From Prolixibacteraceae bacterium (GTDB taxonomy: Bacteria; Bacteroidota; Bacteroidia; Bacteroidales; Prolixibacteraceae): a stretch of DNA of 64,000 bases. Below are positions 7,797 through 16,877 of this stretch, one piece after another (the first letter of the stretch is position 1; every line of letters starts with the position of its first letter). The DNA lies in assembly GCA_019459485.1 (NCBI GenBank), contig JAIBEZ010000112.1, positions 1-64,000 of the forward strand, written 5' to 3'. The position numbers were made by a program, and so were the translations under genes. The notes beneath the pieces were generated by a model. It searched no databases. It was not told the origin of the DNA and saw nothing but the letters and a program-made list of their open reading frames with translations.

Positions 7797-8279
7797 ATGG
7801 CTGCAGAAATAATTTACGGACTAAATTCCTATTTTACCTTCAGGATTGGCAGCGAACTATTTGCTGTTAACATCGGTAATGTGACCAAAATACTGGGATT
7901 GACAGAAACGACCAAAGTTCCCAACTCACCGAGGTATTTTAAAGGGATAATCAATCATTTCGGAAGTGTTTTGCCGGTTTTCGACGGGCGCTTGAAATTC
8001 GGGTTTCCTGAAACTGAACCCACAAAAAATACCTGTATTCTGGTATTGGTTGTCGAAATTGAGGGTCACCCGGTCAGTACAGGCGTTATTGTGGATTCGG
8101 TTGAAAAGGTGCTGATTTTTGAACCTGAACAAATTAAACCGGCGCCTTCGATCGGGAAAGGTTTTAACAACGAATATATTTTCGGAATTGCCACTTTTCA
8201 AACTGAATTTGTAATCATTCTGAACATTGATAAAATATTTTCGGAGGAAGAAATTAATTTGATAATTGCTGTTGAATAA
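7797..8279 (+). CDS. cheW: CheW coupling protein
   Basis: 160 residues, the usual CheW length. It contains FRIGSELFAVNIGNV at the start, the conserved VPNSPRYFKGIINHFGSVLPVFDGR segment (quoted in part: PRYFKGIINHFG) and the C-terminal strand FVIILNIDKIF. CheW links receptor tips to CheA in the signalling array. It follows cheA after 3 bases and precedes the only MCP in the operon. Confidence 0.94.
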   Translation: MAAEIIYGLNSYFTFRIGSELFAVNIGNVTKILGLTETTKVPNSPRYFKGIINHFGSVLPVFDGRLKFGFPETEPTKNTCILVLVVEIEGHPVSTGVIVDSVEKVLIFEPEQIKPAPSIGKGFNNEYIFGIATFQTEFVIILNIDKIFSEEEINLIIAVE

Positions 8280-8294
8280 TAACTACCTAAATAT

Positions 8295-10076
8295 ATGATT
8301 ATGAGATTTGTTGACATGAAAATACGTACAAAACTGATGGGAGCCTTTGGTATCCTGATTATGCTCGGTTTTATTTTGAGTGTGAATTCTGTCGCCACTT
8401 TGTTGTTTTTCAAGAAAGATATAAAATCTTTTACCGGCGAATTTCTTCCCCAACTCGAACTTTCTTCCAACATCAGTACCCATACGCAAATGGTCGCGTT
8501 TAATATGGAAGGGTATTATCTGACAGGCAAATCAGAGTATTACAAATCGGCCAAAGTTGAATTGGAAGCGCTCAAAAAGTCAATTGGCGAAGGTGAACAG
8601 TTGCTTCTGGAGGCCAAAAAACTCCCGAAGTTAGAGCAAAACCTGAGTGAAGCCAGGATTAAAATTCCTCAATACGAGCAGAATATGCTTCTTTCGTACA
8701 AAATAAACCAGGATATTTTAGCTCTGAAGGAAAAAATTGAAAAGTTATCAGTTACATCTCCGGCGATAAAAACCAAGGCTGGACAGAAGTTGAACGCACA
8801 AGCCGCCAAAACTTCTGCCGATCATAAAGTCGCGCTTGCTGACCTGGCTGATAGAAATGCAAAATTTCAGGAATTATGGAAAGCAAACACGGCGATTTCA
8901 GAAAAATTAATTGAAAATTCGAATATTCTGCGAAATTCGGCAGTTGCATACACCACCGAGATCGCTTCAGGTTTTAATAAAACAATTGCCGCATCTATTC
9001 TCACGAAAGTAATTTTGGTAATTATTTCTTTGTTTTTTGCAATTTACATAGGTTTCTATATCTCAAGGCTCATCACAGTTCCACTTCTCAAAGGCATCGA
9101 GTTTGCCCGGAAAATGGCCAAAGGCGATCTTACTGCCGAAATTGATGTCAATCAGAAAGACGAAATTGGCCTGCTTGCATACAATCTTCAAATGATGGGA
9201 ACACGCATCAGGGACGTAATCGGCTATGTAGCTTCCACTGCCGATAACCTGGCATCGGCAAGCCTCGAATTGAGTTCGACCTCGCAGTTTGTTTCGCAGG
9301 GCGCTTCCGAACAGGCATCGGCTTCCGAAGAGGTTTCGGCAGCAATTGAACAAATGGCTGCCAATATTCAGCAAAACAAGGAAAATGCAAAACAGACAGA
9401 ACACATAGCTGCCAAAGCTGAAACTGATATTTATACCGGGAGCGAAAAAGTTACAAGGACAGTTGTTGCCATGCGCGAAATTGCCGACAAAATATCAATC
9501 ATTGGCGAAATTGCATTCCAAACCAATATACTTGCCCTGAATGCTGCCGTTGAAGCTGCAAGGGCTGGTGAACACGGACGTGGTTTCGGGGTGGTTGCTG
9601 CCGAGGTTGGTAAACTGGCTGAACGTAGCAAACTCGCAGCCACAGAAATCGATAAGCTAACCAAATCGAGCGTTTTTAATGCTGAAGAAGCAGGGAAACT
9701 AATGAATGAAATAGTTCCCGATATTCAGAAAACTTCAAGGCTCATTCATGAAATATCGGCTGCCAATCTGGAACAAAGCGCGGGCGCTGATCAGATCAAT
9801 TCGGCCATTCAGCAGTTGAACATGGTGACACAGCAAAATGCGGCTACTTCCGAAGAGCTTTCAACCAATGCCGTTGAATTGTCGGCCCAGGCAGAACAGC
9901 TTAAGGAAACCATTTCATTCTTTAAATTAGGTAATTCTGAGGGAGAAACTTTTCCGAAGAATAAGCATATAAAACCTCAGCCGCCGAAAAAAAATGTTGT
10001 TCCTGAAAGTAAAAAAAGGGTGGTAATCGACCTTGATCTGCCGGATAGTTCGGACGACGAATTTGAACGCTTTTAA
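8295..10076 (+). CDS. Methyl-accepting chemotaxis protein
   Basis: 593 residues. It has TM1 at about 15-40, a helical sensor region of about 190 residues, TM2 at about 233-257 ([16 protein letters not shown]), a HAMP domain ([21 protein letters not shown]) and a long coiled-coil signalling domain. The hairpin tip reads [20 protein letters not shown], the hallmark of MCPs. The sensor is all helical, consistent with a four-helix-bundle or CHASE3-like fold, and its ligand cannot be told. There is a Lys/Pro-rich tail (KPQPPKKN) but no clear CheR-tethering pentapeptide. As the only MCP in the operon it is probably the dedicated receptor of this CheA. Confidence 0.95.
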   Translation: MIMRFVDMKIRTKLMGAFGILIMLGFILSVNSVATLLFFKKDIKSFTGEFLPQLELSSNISTHTQMVAFNMEGYYLTGKSEYYKSAKVELEALKKSIGEGEQLLLEAKKLPKLEQNLSEARIKIPQYEQNMLLSYKINQDILALKEKIEKLSVTSPAIKTKAGQKLNAQAAKTSADHKVALADLADRNAKFQELWKANTAISEKLIENSNILRNSAVAYTTEIASGFNKTIAASILTKVILVIISLFFAIYIGFYISRLITVPLLKGIEFARKMAKGDLTAEIDVNQKDEIGLLAYNLQMMGTRIRDVIGYVASTADNLASASLELSSTSQFVSQGASEQASASEEVSAAIEQMAANIQQNKENAKQTEHIAAKAETDIYTGSEKVTRTVVAMREIADKISIIGEIAFQTNILALNAAVEAARAGEHGRGFGVVAAEVGKLAERSKLAATEIDKLTKSSVFNAEEAGKLMNEIVPDIQKTSRLIHEISAANLEQSAGADQINSAIQQLNMVTQQNAATSEELSTNAVELSAQAEQLKETISFFKLGNSEGETFPKNKHIKPQPPKKNVVPESKKRVVIDLDLPDSSDDEFERF

Positions 10077-10082
10077 ACTTTT

Positions 10083-10937
10083 ATGGTAAAATCGGAAATT
10101 ATTCAGATATCGGATGACTTGTTCCTGAAACTGGGAAAATTGATCACGGAAAGGTATGGGATAAAAATGTCCATCGAGAAGAAGGTCATGTTTCAGAGTC
10201 GGATGCAAAAACGTTTGCGCGAACTGAACATGTTTTCATTTGATGAATATGCCGGCAAATTATTGAATGCAAATGGCGGAACGGAAGAATTTTCGGTAAT
10301 GGCCGATCTTATATCGACCAACAAAACAGAATTTTTCAGGGAAAGGGCGCATTTCGATTTTCTGACAGATCTTGTGCTTCCTCAATTTCAGAAACAAATG
10401 CCGAATTACAGAATTCCACAAATGAATATCTGGAGTGCGGGTTGTTCAAGTGGCCAGGAGGCATATTCAATAGCAATCACAATAGAGGAATTTATCCGTT
10501 CTTCAGGATTTAATCTGAGCTTTTTTATTACCGCAACCGACATTTCGACCCGGATGCTTAAAGCGGCCAAAGAAGCCATTTACCCGATGGGGCAGGTTGA
10601 TGATATTTCATTGGATTGGAAACGAAAATATTTTTTGAAAAGCAAGAGCCTGAACGATCAGAAAGTGCGGCTTGCAAAAGAAATCCGCGATAAGGTTCGT
10701 TTTGCATATCTAAATTTAATGGACGATTCGTATGAGCTGAACGTTGATTTCAATGTCGTTTTTCTGCGGAATACATTGATTTATTTTGAACCCGCTGTTC
10801 AGGTTAAAATATTGGCAAAGGTGTTGGACCGATTGGTTGACGGCGGTTTTTTATTTATCGGGCATTCTGAATCGCTTATTAATATGAATCTGCCGATCAG
10901 ATCGATTGCCCCAAGTGTTTATGTAAAAAAAATATGA
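10083..10937 (+). CDS. cheR: Protein-glutamate methyltransferase CheR
   Basis: 284 residues. It has an N-terminal CheR helical domain (about residues 10-80) and a SAM-dependent methyltransferase domain with motif I in IWSAGCSSGQEAYS. It also has TNKTEFFRE, the signature of CheR, and RNTLIYFEPAVQ near the C-terminus. It methylates glutamates on the MCP signalling helices. The gene is 6 bases after the MCP. No TPR or other extension is present, so it is the minimal form. Confidence 0.94.
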   Translation: MVKSEIIQISDDLFLKLGKLITERYGIKMSIEKKVMFQSRMQKRLRELNMFSFDEYAGKLLNANGGTEEFSVMADLISTNKTEFFRERAHFDFLTDLVLPQFQKQMPNYRIPQMNIWSAGCSSGQEAYSIAITIEEFIRSSGFNLSFFITATDISTRMLKAAKEAIYPMGQVDDISLDWKRKYFLKSKSLNDQKVRLAKEIRDKVRFAYLNLMDDSYELNVDFNVVFLRNTLIYFEPAVQVKILAKVLDRLVDGGFLFIGHSESLINMNLPIRSIAPSVYVKKI

Positions 10938-10941
10938 GGTT

Positions 10942-11829
10942 ATGAATAATTTCGAGAATAAAAGTGACAATGAATTGGAAGATTGCAGAAAGCAGCTTTC
11001 CCGGCTTCAAGCTGAAAATGATGAATTAATTAGGAATCTTCACAACGTAAACGAAAAACTTCGGGATTCAGAGCGGCTGAAAGGCCATTTTATCAGCAAT
11101 ATAACGAACGAAATCATCAATCCGTTTGCAAGTATTCTTGGTTTGGCCGGAAACATTCAGCAGCTTAAAGAAGGCGAAATTACACTGGCTCACCGGATGG
11201 CTGAATTAATTTTCGAAGAATCCTTTCACCTCGATTTTCAGTTGAAAAATATCTTTGCAGCAGCGCTTATTGAAGCAGGCAAGGACGAACTTAAAATAAC
11301 AAGGTTCAGTTTAAAAGATTTAGGCGATCAGCTTATTCATTATTTTAGGGTACTGCTTCAAAAAAAGCAAATCCGCCTTTCGGTTGGTTTTACCAATGCA
11401 GCCGATTCTGATGAGGCAATCATGTTCTCGTCGGATAGGGAAAAACTGGATTTAATATTGAAGAATCTGGTTAGCAATGCCATTAAATTCAGCAACGAAG
11501 GTTCATCTATTGATGTTGAATTCAATAACGGGAACGGAATACTTTCGGTGGAAGTTTCTGATTTCGGAAAAGGCGTATATCCGGAATTCCGTAAATTAAT
11601 TTTTGACCGCTTTAAGCAGTTAGACGAAAAAATAAACTCAATCAATACAGGACATGGGCTGGGCTTGTCGATTGTTTTGGCTTATGCTGATTTGTTCGGC
11701 GGAAAAGTGAGCCTGAGCGATAATTTTAAAGGTGGCATCAGGGTAAGTATTTCAATTCCTGAATCTGCTGAAACAAACGATTGGGACGATCTGGAAGGAT
11801 TTTTACTTGATTCGGAAACGAGCTACTAA
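10942..11829 (+). CDS. Histidine-kinase-like protein lacking the phospho-acceptor His
   Basis: 295 residues. An N-terminal coiled coil (about 10-45) runs into a HisKA-like helix where the H-box reads ISNITNEIINP: the position normally held by His (SHE-RTP) is Asn56, encoded AAC. The HATPase domain is well preserved, with an N-box (KNLVSNAIKFSN), a G1 box (VSDFGKGVYPE) and a G2 box (GHGLGLSIV). So it should bind ATP but cannot autophosphorylate on the usual residue. It may regulate another kinase by dimerising, or phosphorylate elsewhere. There is no transmembrane segment. It lies between cheR and cheD and overlaps the cheD start by 1 base (TAATG), so it belongs to this operon. Confidence 0.85.
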   Translation: MNNFENKSDNELEDCRKQLSRLQAENDELIRNLHNVNEKLRDSERLKGHFISNITNEIINPFASILGLAGNIQQLKEGEITLAHRMAELIFEESFHLDFQLKNIFAAALIEAGKDELKITRFSLKDLGDQLIHYFRVLLQKKQIRLSVGFTNAADSDEAIMFSSDREKLDLILKNLVSNAIKFSNEGSSIDVEFNNGNGILSVEVSDFGKGVYPEFRKLIFDRFKQLDEKINSINTGHGLGLSIVLAYADLFGGKVSLSDNFKGGIRVSISIPESAETNDWDDLEGFLLDSETSY

Positions 11830-12317
11830 TGAGCAAAATCAGGCAAACGAGCCATTTTCTCCATCCTTCAACGATATGGGCCAGCAAGGAACCGCAATGG
11901 GTGACAACCATTCTCGGATCGTGTGTTTCGGTATGTTTGTTTGACAAGAGAACGTGTATCGGCGGGATCAATCATTTTATGCTTCCATACTGGAATGGTG
12001 AAGGATTGGAATCGCCGCGTTACGGAAGTGTGGCAATTGCCCAATTATTTCAAAAAATGCTTGAGTTTGGTGTTAAGAAAGAAGATATGGTATGTAAAAT
12101 TTTTGGAGGGGCAGAAATGCTGGCCGAGCAGGTATCCGTTTTTAATGTTGGGCGAAGAAATATCGAATTGGCAAAGAAGTTAATTTTAGAATTGGGAATT
12201 CCGGTGGCGGGTTCGAGTATAGGAGGAAAATTGGGCCGGAAAATTCATTTTAATACCGGAACTGGTGAGGTACTGCAAAAGTACCTGTTTAAAAACAATC
12301 AAAATGAAGCCAAATGA
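11829..12317 (+). CDS. cheD: CheD receptor glutamine deamidase
   Basis: 162 residues. The catalytic triad region is visible: WVTTILGSCVSVCLF holds the Thr and the nucleophilic Cys, and GGINHFMLP holds the His. CheD deamidates Gln to Glu on MCPs, opening sites for CheR methylation, and in some bacteria binds CheC; no cheC is seen here. The start overlaps the preceding stop, and the stop overlaps the cheB start (ATGA), so translation is coupled through this stretch. Confidence 0.93.
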   Translation: MSKIRQTSHFLHPSTIWASKEPQWVTTILGSCVSVCLFDKRTCIGGINHFMLPYWNGEGLESPRYGSVAIAQLFQKMLEFGVKKEDMVCKIFGGAEMLAEQVSVFNVGRRNIELAKKLILELGIPVAGSSIGGKLGRKIHFNTGTGEVLQKYLFKNNQNEAK

Positions 12318-13372
12318 ACAGGAAGATTAAAGTTTTAGTGGTAGATGATTCGGCTGTCGTGCGAGATACATTGACTCAGATTTTAGAACAGGATTCGGAT
12401 ATAATTGTGACAGGCAATGCCTCTGATCCGTATGAAGCGGTAAAAAAAATAGCTGAAAATCTTCCTGATGTAATTACCCTCGACATTGAAATGCCCCGTA
12501 TGGACGGGCTTACTTTTCTGGCTAAATTGATGAAACAGCATCCTATTCCGGTGGTCGTTATATCATCGATGGCTGATGAAGGTTCAGAAAAAGGAATTCG
12601 CGCACTTAAACTTGGTGCCAGCGAGATAATTACCAAACCTAAGCTTTCGACAAACGAGCAGATGGAGGAATACAGTATCCGGGTTACAGATGCTGTGAAG
12701 GCCGCGGCCATGACAGAATGTGTCAGGCTGAAGACTTTAAAAGAAACTTTAAGTGATTCCGTTCATTATATTGATAAAGAAGTATTTGCGCCTGCTTTAA
12801 ATAAGAATTCAAATAAATTTATTTTAATTGGCGCATCAACCGGAGGAACGGAGGTTATATCGAAAATTCTAAAAAATCTAAGAACCGATCTGCCTGGTAT
12901 TCTCATCGTTCAGCACATGCCCGGAGAATTTACGGGAGCCTTTGCCAAACGATTGAATCAGGAGTGCAAACTAAATGTGAAGGAGGCAGAACAGGGAGAC
13001 ATCGTGCAACAGGGGAGTGTTTATATTGCAAATGGATACAATCATTTACTTTTGGTAAAAGAGAACGGGCAGTATAAATGCAAGCTGGAGATGGGACCAT
13101 TGGTCAACCGGCATCGCCCTTCTGTTGAAGTTTTGTTTCATTCGGCAAGCAATTTTCCGGCAAAAAATATTATTGCCATAATTCTCACAGGAATGGGATC
13201 TGATGGTGCAAAAGGTTTGCTCGAACTGCATGAAGCCGGCGCCATGACCATTGCACAGGATGAAAAATCGGCGGTAATTTTTGGGATGCCAAAAGAAGCG
13301 ATCAGGTTAAATGCCGCAAAACTGATTGTGAATCCGGAAGAACTGATTAATTGGTTAAATACGGCTTTTTAG
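12314..13372 (+). CDS. cheB: CheB receptor methylesterase
   Basis: 352 residues. The receiver domain (1-120) has Asp57 in VITLDIEMPRMDG. The C-terminal methylesterase domain has the catalytic Ser in IGASTGGTEV, His in IVQHMPGEFTGAF and Asp in LTGMGSDGAKG. It removes methyl groups from the MCP once phosphorylated by CheA and so opposes CheR. It overlaps cheD by 4 bases (ATGA). Confidence 0.95.
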   Translation: MNRKIKVLVVDDSAVVRDTLTQILEQDSDIIVTGNASDPYEAVKKIAENLPDVITLDIEMPRMDGLTFLAKLMKQHPIPVVVISSMADEGSEKGIRALKLGASEIITKPKLSTNEQMEEYSIRVTDAVKAAAMTECVRLKTLKETLSDSVHYIDKEVFAPALNKNSNKFILIGASTGGTEVISKILKNLRTDLPGILIVQHMPGEFTGAFAKRLNQECKLNVKEAEQGDIVQQGSVYIANGYNHLLLVKENGQYKCKLEMGPLVNRHRPSVEVLFHSASNFPAKNIIAIILTGMGSDGAKGLLELHEAGAMTIAQDEKSAVIFGMPKEAIRLNAAKLIVNPEELINWLNTAF

Positions 13373-13375
13373 TTT

Positions 13376-14959
13376 ATGAAAGAAAATACACAGCCTTCAA
13401 AAGTTCTGATTGTTGACGATGTTCAACTAAACCTTGACCTGATGAAAGATATACTTTCGGAGCAGGGTTATATGATCGCTACAGCAAAAAATGGAAAATC
13501 GGCCATTGCAAAAGCGAAAGCACATAAATTTGATTTGATTTTACTCGATATTGTGCTACCTGATATTGATGGATTTGAAGTTTGTCAGCACCTGAAATCC
13601 AATCCTCAAACACAGGATATTCCCATTATTTTCTTGACCGCAAAAAAAGAAAAAGACAGTATTATAAAAGGATTTCAGCTTGGGGCTGTCGATTATATCC
13701 CTAAACCGTTTAGTAAAGAGGAACTTCTGGCGAGGGTAAATTTGCATCTTACCCTTCGCAAAACGCAGGATGAGCTTATCCATTCCAAAGAATTGGCCGA
13801 AGCTCATGCAAATGCAAAGGCTAATTTTTTAGCCAACATGTCGCACGAAATAAGGACACCGATGAACGGAATTGTCGGTATGGTCGATATTCTGAAAAGA
13901 ACACAACTTACCGGCGAACAATCTGAATATCTGGATATTATTGAAATTTCATGCGCTAATTTGTTGTCAATTATCAACGATGTTCTTGATTTTTCGAAAA
14001 TTGAAGCTGGTCAGATCACCTTCGAAAATATTCGCTTCAATTTAAGCGCTGAGGTGAATGAAGTGATAAAATTGCTCAAATACAAAGCCAATCAGAAAGA
14101 GCTGGAATTTAGCTGCACGTTGTCCCCTGATATTCCTCAAATGTTGGTAGGTGATCCACTCCGTTTAAAGCAGGTATTGATCAATCTGTGCAATAACTCA
14201 ATTAAATTTACCTCCGCCGGATTTGTAAAAATAAAAGTTGAGACAATCAGCTGCAACGAAGATAAAATCAATCTAAGATTTGAAGTTCAGGATACCGGAA
14301 TAGGAATTTCACCTGAAAATCAATTGAAACTGTTTAAATCATTCTCACAGGCTGATGTTTCAACTACCCGGAAATTCGGAGGAACAGGGTTGGGACTTGC
14401 TATTTCGAAGAACCTGGTTCAGCTCATGAACGGGAATGTCGGAATTGTCAGTGAAGAAGGAAATGGGGCTATTTTCTATTTTAATTGCGAGTTTGGCGTA
14501 TCGCAGCAGGGTGTAAATCTTCTTTCAGACAAGGAACCTGACCCGTCAGAAATAACTGTTAAAAAACTTAAAATTCTTTTGGCTGAAGACAACGTAGTTA
14601 TCCAAAAAGTCGCTACCTTAAATCTGGAAAAACTGGGCCACTCGGTTAGTATTGCTGCCGATGGTATTAAGGCTGTTGAAATGTTTCAAAATGAGGTATT
14701 TGACATGATTTTTATGGACATTCAAATGCCTGAAATGGATGGGGTAGAGGCAACGGTGATCATTCGTGAATGGGAGCAAAATCACAATGTTGGGAACCGC
14801 ATCCCAATTGTTGCCATGACGGCCAATACGATGCGAAGCGATAAAGATCTGTTTACCTCGGCGGGAATGGATGATTATTTGGGTAAACCTTTTAATAATT
14901 CGGAATTAGTTCGTGTGATTGAACGTATTAACCAACAATTGGAGCGTAGAAATATTTAA
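13376..14959 (+). CDS. Hybrid histidine kinase, receiver-HisKA-HATPase-receiver
   Basis: 527 residues, all cytoplasmic. The first receiver (1-125) has Asp58 in ILLDIVLPDIDG. A short coiled coil leads to the HisKA H-box FLANMSHEIRTPMNG with His157, then a HATPase with INLCNNSIKFT, QDTGIGIS and GGTGLGLAIS. The second receiver (about 395-520) has its Asp in FMDIQMPEMDG. With a receiver at each end and no sensor domain, its input is probably phosphorylation or contact from other members of the operon. It may act together with the His-less kinase upstream. It starts 4 bases after cheB. Confidence 0.93.
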   Translation: MKENTQPSKVLIVDDVQLNLDLMKDILSEQGYMIATAKNGKSAIAKAKAHKFDLILLDIVLPDIDGFEVCQHLKSNPQTQDIPIIFLTAKKEKDSIIKGFQLGAVDYIPKPFSKEELLARVNLHLTLRKTQDELIHSKELAEAHANAKANFLANMSHEIRTPMNGIVGMVDILKRTQLTGEQSEYLDIIEISCANLLSIINDVLDFSKIEAGQITFENIRFNLSAEVNEVIKLLKYKANQKELEFSCTLSPDIPQMLVGDPLRLKQVLINLCNNSIKFTSAGFVKIKVETISCNEDKINLRFEVQDTGIGISPENQLKLFKSFSQADVSTTRKFGGTGLGLAISKNLVQLMNGNVGIVSEEGNGAIFYFNCEFGVSQQGVNLLSDKEPDPSEITVKKLKILLAEDNVVIQKVATLNLEKLGHSVSIAADGIKAVEMFQNEVFDMIFMDIQMPEMDGVEATVIIREWEQNHNVGNRIPIVAMTANTMRSDKDLFTSAGMDDYLGKPFNNSELVRVIERINQQLERRNI

Positions 14960-14978
14960 AAGCTTTAAAACAGACAAA

Positions 14979-15383
14979 ATGGATTATAATGACAACAGTT
15001 ATTTGTGGGATGGGAAAACAGTTTTGATCGTTGAAGACAATGAAACGAGTAATATTTATTTTGAAGCTGCCCTCCGGAAAACAAAATCTCAACTAATATG
15101 GGCAAAAAATGGCCTTGATGCAGTTGAAATTGTTAGAAACAACCACGTCGATTTGATTTTGATGGACATCAATATGCCCAAAATGGATGGAATTGAAGCC
15201 ACCCGAATTATTAAAACCGAATTTCCGTCTATCATTATTGTCGTTCAAACTGCTTTTGTCCTTTCAGGTGAGGAAAAGTTATGCATGGAAGCCGGATGCG
15301 ACGAATTTATCACAAAACCAATTCGCCTGAAATATCTTCTTGATACCATCGATCATTATTTGGCCACAGTCAAAGAGAAATAA
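14979..15383 (+). CDS. Single-domain response regulator
   Basis: I start at the ATG at 14979, since the tracked start lies inside the hybrid kinase and the receiver fold only begins at VLIVEDNETS. That gives 134 residues. It has Asp63 in LILMDINMPKMDG and Lys in FITKPIRLK, so it is a complete receiver without an output domain. It is last in the chemotaxis operon and may be a phosphate sink or a second CheY-like output. Its 3' end overlaps the convergent ATP-grasp gene by 28 bases. Confidence 0.88.
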   Translation: MDYNDNSYLWDGKTVLIVEDNETSNIYFEAALRKTKSQLIWAKNGLDAVEIVRNNHVDLILMDINMPKMDGIEATRIIKTEFPSIIIVVQTAFVLSGEEKLCMEAGCDEFITKPIRLKYLLDTIDHYLATVKEK

Positions 15384-16567
15384 GCGCCAAATTGTGTCTC
15401 TTTATCAGGATCAACCAATGAAACAAAACCGGAACTTAGCTTCCCGTTTCTCATTTTTATTGGTTTTTCCAGAGTCATGTTATCAGCGAATCTCATGAAT
15501 TCGCCGCGGGAACCGTAAAAAAGCGCAAATTTTCCTGTTGTGCCACTATGAGTTTTCTTTTCAATTTGTGTTGTCAAAATCCCCATGTTCATCCTGCTGT
15601 TTATTTCTATGCAAGGCTGAATTTTCAATCCTTCTTTTTCTCGGTATATCATTGCGTCGATTCCTAAAAAACCACTGTGCAGTTTCGCATACACCGAGTT
15701 TTTCAGTGATTCTTTCAGCAACAGAGCCGTCGCACCGATTTTTGTCTCTATCTCCACGCTAATTACCTGAACGATTTCCGGGTGGATTAAAGTACTTTGA
15801 TACTGCCCATTCGAGTTGGTTTCGAAAACTGAAAATCCTAAATACTCAGGTTCATTGTTACTGATTTTAAACTGAAATGAAAAATCCAGTACTTTATCCA
15901 GAAAAGGCTCAGCGATAAGATATTTTTGCTGATTTAAAATTCCTGAAATCCATTGCTTATTTGATGTATTGAGTGTTGGTTTGCGGATAATCTGGATTCC
16001 TCGTCCGGAGGAACTCATGGGCGCTTTCAGAACCAGCGGAATATGCTTTTTCAGAAGTTTTTCAATTTCCTCAATGCTGTTGGCTTTTGTTCCGATCAGT
16101 TCCTGATCGACGAAAAATTCTTTGGGGTTTTGTTCCAGAAAGTCAGTCAGAAAATGCAGGGACGTAATTCGTTCAAACAATGTTTTGTGATCTTCCTTCC
16201 AGATATATACAGGACTTTCACGAAATTTGTGCGAACATTTTTCTTTCAGTTCTTTCAGGTAGAAGTGGGCAGCCGGACTCCAGCCCCAGGGGTAAATCGA
16301 TCCAATTGTTTCAGTTTTTCCTGAAATCAGTTCTTTCAGGGAACAAAATTCAGGCATTTCAAATCCTGCATCGGTTAATTTCAGTATGAATTCTTTGGAT
16401 GGCATTTTCTCAGTTAAAACGAAATCCCGCGATTTGCCGAAAACAAAAGGTAAAACAGAACAATCACGCTCAAATTCGCGCAGCAAGCGGGGCGGCATGT
16501 AGCTAAACGATCCGTTGGCAACTGCTAATTCGCAGGTTGGATTAAAATAGAAAACATCAGGAGCCAT
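15356..16567 (-). CDS. Uncharacterised protein with ATP-grasp-like C-terminal half
   Basis: 403 residues, no signal peptide. The first third (FYFNPTCELAVANG, SIYPWGWSPAA) belongs to no family I can name. From about residue 175 it resembles ATP-grasp enzymes: a lysine strand LVLKAPMSSSGRGIQ with a Gly-rich loop, an acidic strand YLIAEPFLD and a metal-binding CIEINSRMN (E-x-N-x-R) near residue 325. Such enzymes join a carboxylate to an amine or thiol using ATP; the substrate is unknown. It is convergent with the chemotaxis operon and divergent from the sulfite reductase operon, so it probably has its own promoter. I infer ATP-grasp from motifs only. Confidence 0.6.
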   Translation of the reverse strand: MAPDVFYFNPTCELAVANGSFSYMPPRLLREFERDCSVLPFVFGKSRDFVLTEKMPSKEFILKLTDAGFEMPEFCSLKELISGKTETIGSIYPWGWSPAAHFYLKELKEKCSHKFRESPVYIWKEDHKTLFERITSLHFLTDFLEQNPKEFFVDQELIGTKANSIEEIEKLLKKHIPLVLKAPMSSSGRGIQIIRKPTLNTSNKQWISGILNQQKYLIAEPFLDKVLDFSFQFKISNNEPEYLGFSVFETNSNGQYQSTLIHPEIVQVISVEIETKIGATALLLKESLKNSVYAKLHSGFLGIDAMIYREKEGLKIQPCIEINSRMNMGILTTQIEKKTHSGTTGKFALFYGSRGEFMRFADNMTLEKPIKMRNGKLSSGFVSLVDPDKETQFGAYFSLTVAK

Positions 16568-16650
16568 GCAAAAAAATTGAATGAAGTGACAAATATAGAT
16601 TCTGAAACGATGCTTTTTGATGATTTAACGAAAAATAAACAACAAATTGC

Positions 16651-16680
16651 TTTGATTTGTCGATTTTGAATATACATTTG
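16651..16680 (+). promoter_or_regulatory. Bacteroidota-type promoter of the sulfite reductase operon
   Basis: A -33 TTTG (16651-16654) is followed after 18 bases by TACATTTG (16673-16680), an exact match to the TAnnTTTG -7 consensus. Transcription would start near 16686, about 30 bases before the leader ORF. This is one of the cleanest promoters in the window. Confidence 0.7.
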
Positions 16681-16718
16681 CAGAATCAAAATAATAACAG
16701 ACCGTAAAGTGTTTTTCT

Positions 16719-16820
16719 ATGTGTAATTTTTCTTCTGAAATAGCAAAAATGAATTCTGCCAGCAACATGGATATGTGTATGTGGTTAAATTCTCAATTTC
16801 AGAAGATAGAAAAATTGTAG
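16719..16820 (+). CDS. Met/Cys-rich leader peptide of the sulfite reductase operon
   Basis: This ORF is too short for the track: ATG at 16719, TAG at 16818, 33 residues. It has Cys at position 2 and a dense run M-D-M-C-M-W at residues 17-22, plus another Met at 11. Four Met and one Cys codons within eleven positions, in a 33-codon ORF between a clean promoter and a strong terminator, in front of genes that make sulfide for Cys and Met synthesis, is what a ribosome-mediated attenuator would look like. There is no Shine-Dalgarno sequence, which is normal for this phylum. Translation is not proven. Confidence 0.6.
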   Translation: MCNFSSEIAKMNSASNMDMCMWLNSQFQKIEKL

Positions 16821-16877
16821 GTGGATTTTACAATGATATTTACAAGCTCTTCTGGAATCCGGAAGAGCTTTTTTTTT
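16731..16877 (+). promoter_or_regulatory. Transcription attenuator with mutually exclusive hairpins
   Basis: Four segments can pair in the order known from trp-type attenuators. Segment 1 (TCTTCTGAAAT, 16731-16741) is perfectly complementary over 11 bases to segment 2 (ATTTCAGAAGA, 16796-16806). Segment 2 can also pair over 11 bases, with one G-U, to segment 3 (TCTTCTGGAAT, 16848-16858). Segment 3 is the 5' arm of the terminator closed by segment 4 (16859-16870). The leader codons for M-D-M-C-M lie between segments 1 and 2. A ribosome stalled there would leave 2 free to pair with 3 and block the terminator; one that reaches the stop at 16818 would cover 2 and let the terminator form. The pairing is seen; the mechanism is inferred. 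Confidence 0.65.
16844..16877 (+). terminator. Intrinsic terminator inside the leader region
   Basis: AAGCTCTTCTGG / CCGGAAGAGCTT form a 12-bp stem with one G-U pair and a three-base loop, followed by a run of T to 16877. It lies 18 bases before the first structural gene, so it must be read through for the operon to be expressed. Confidence 0.85.
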
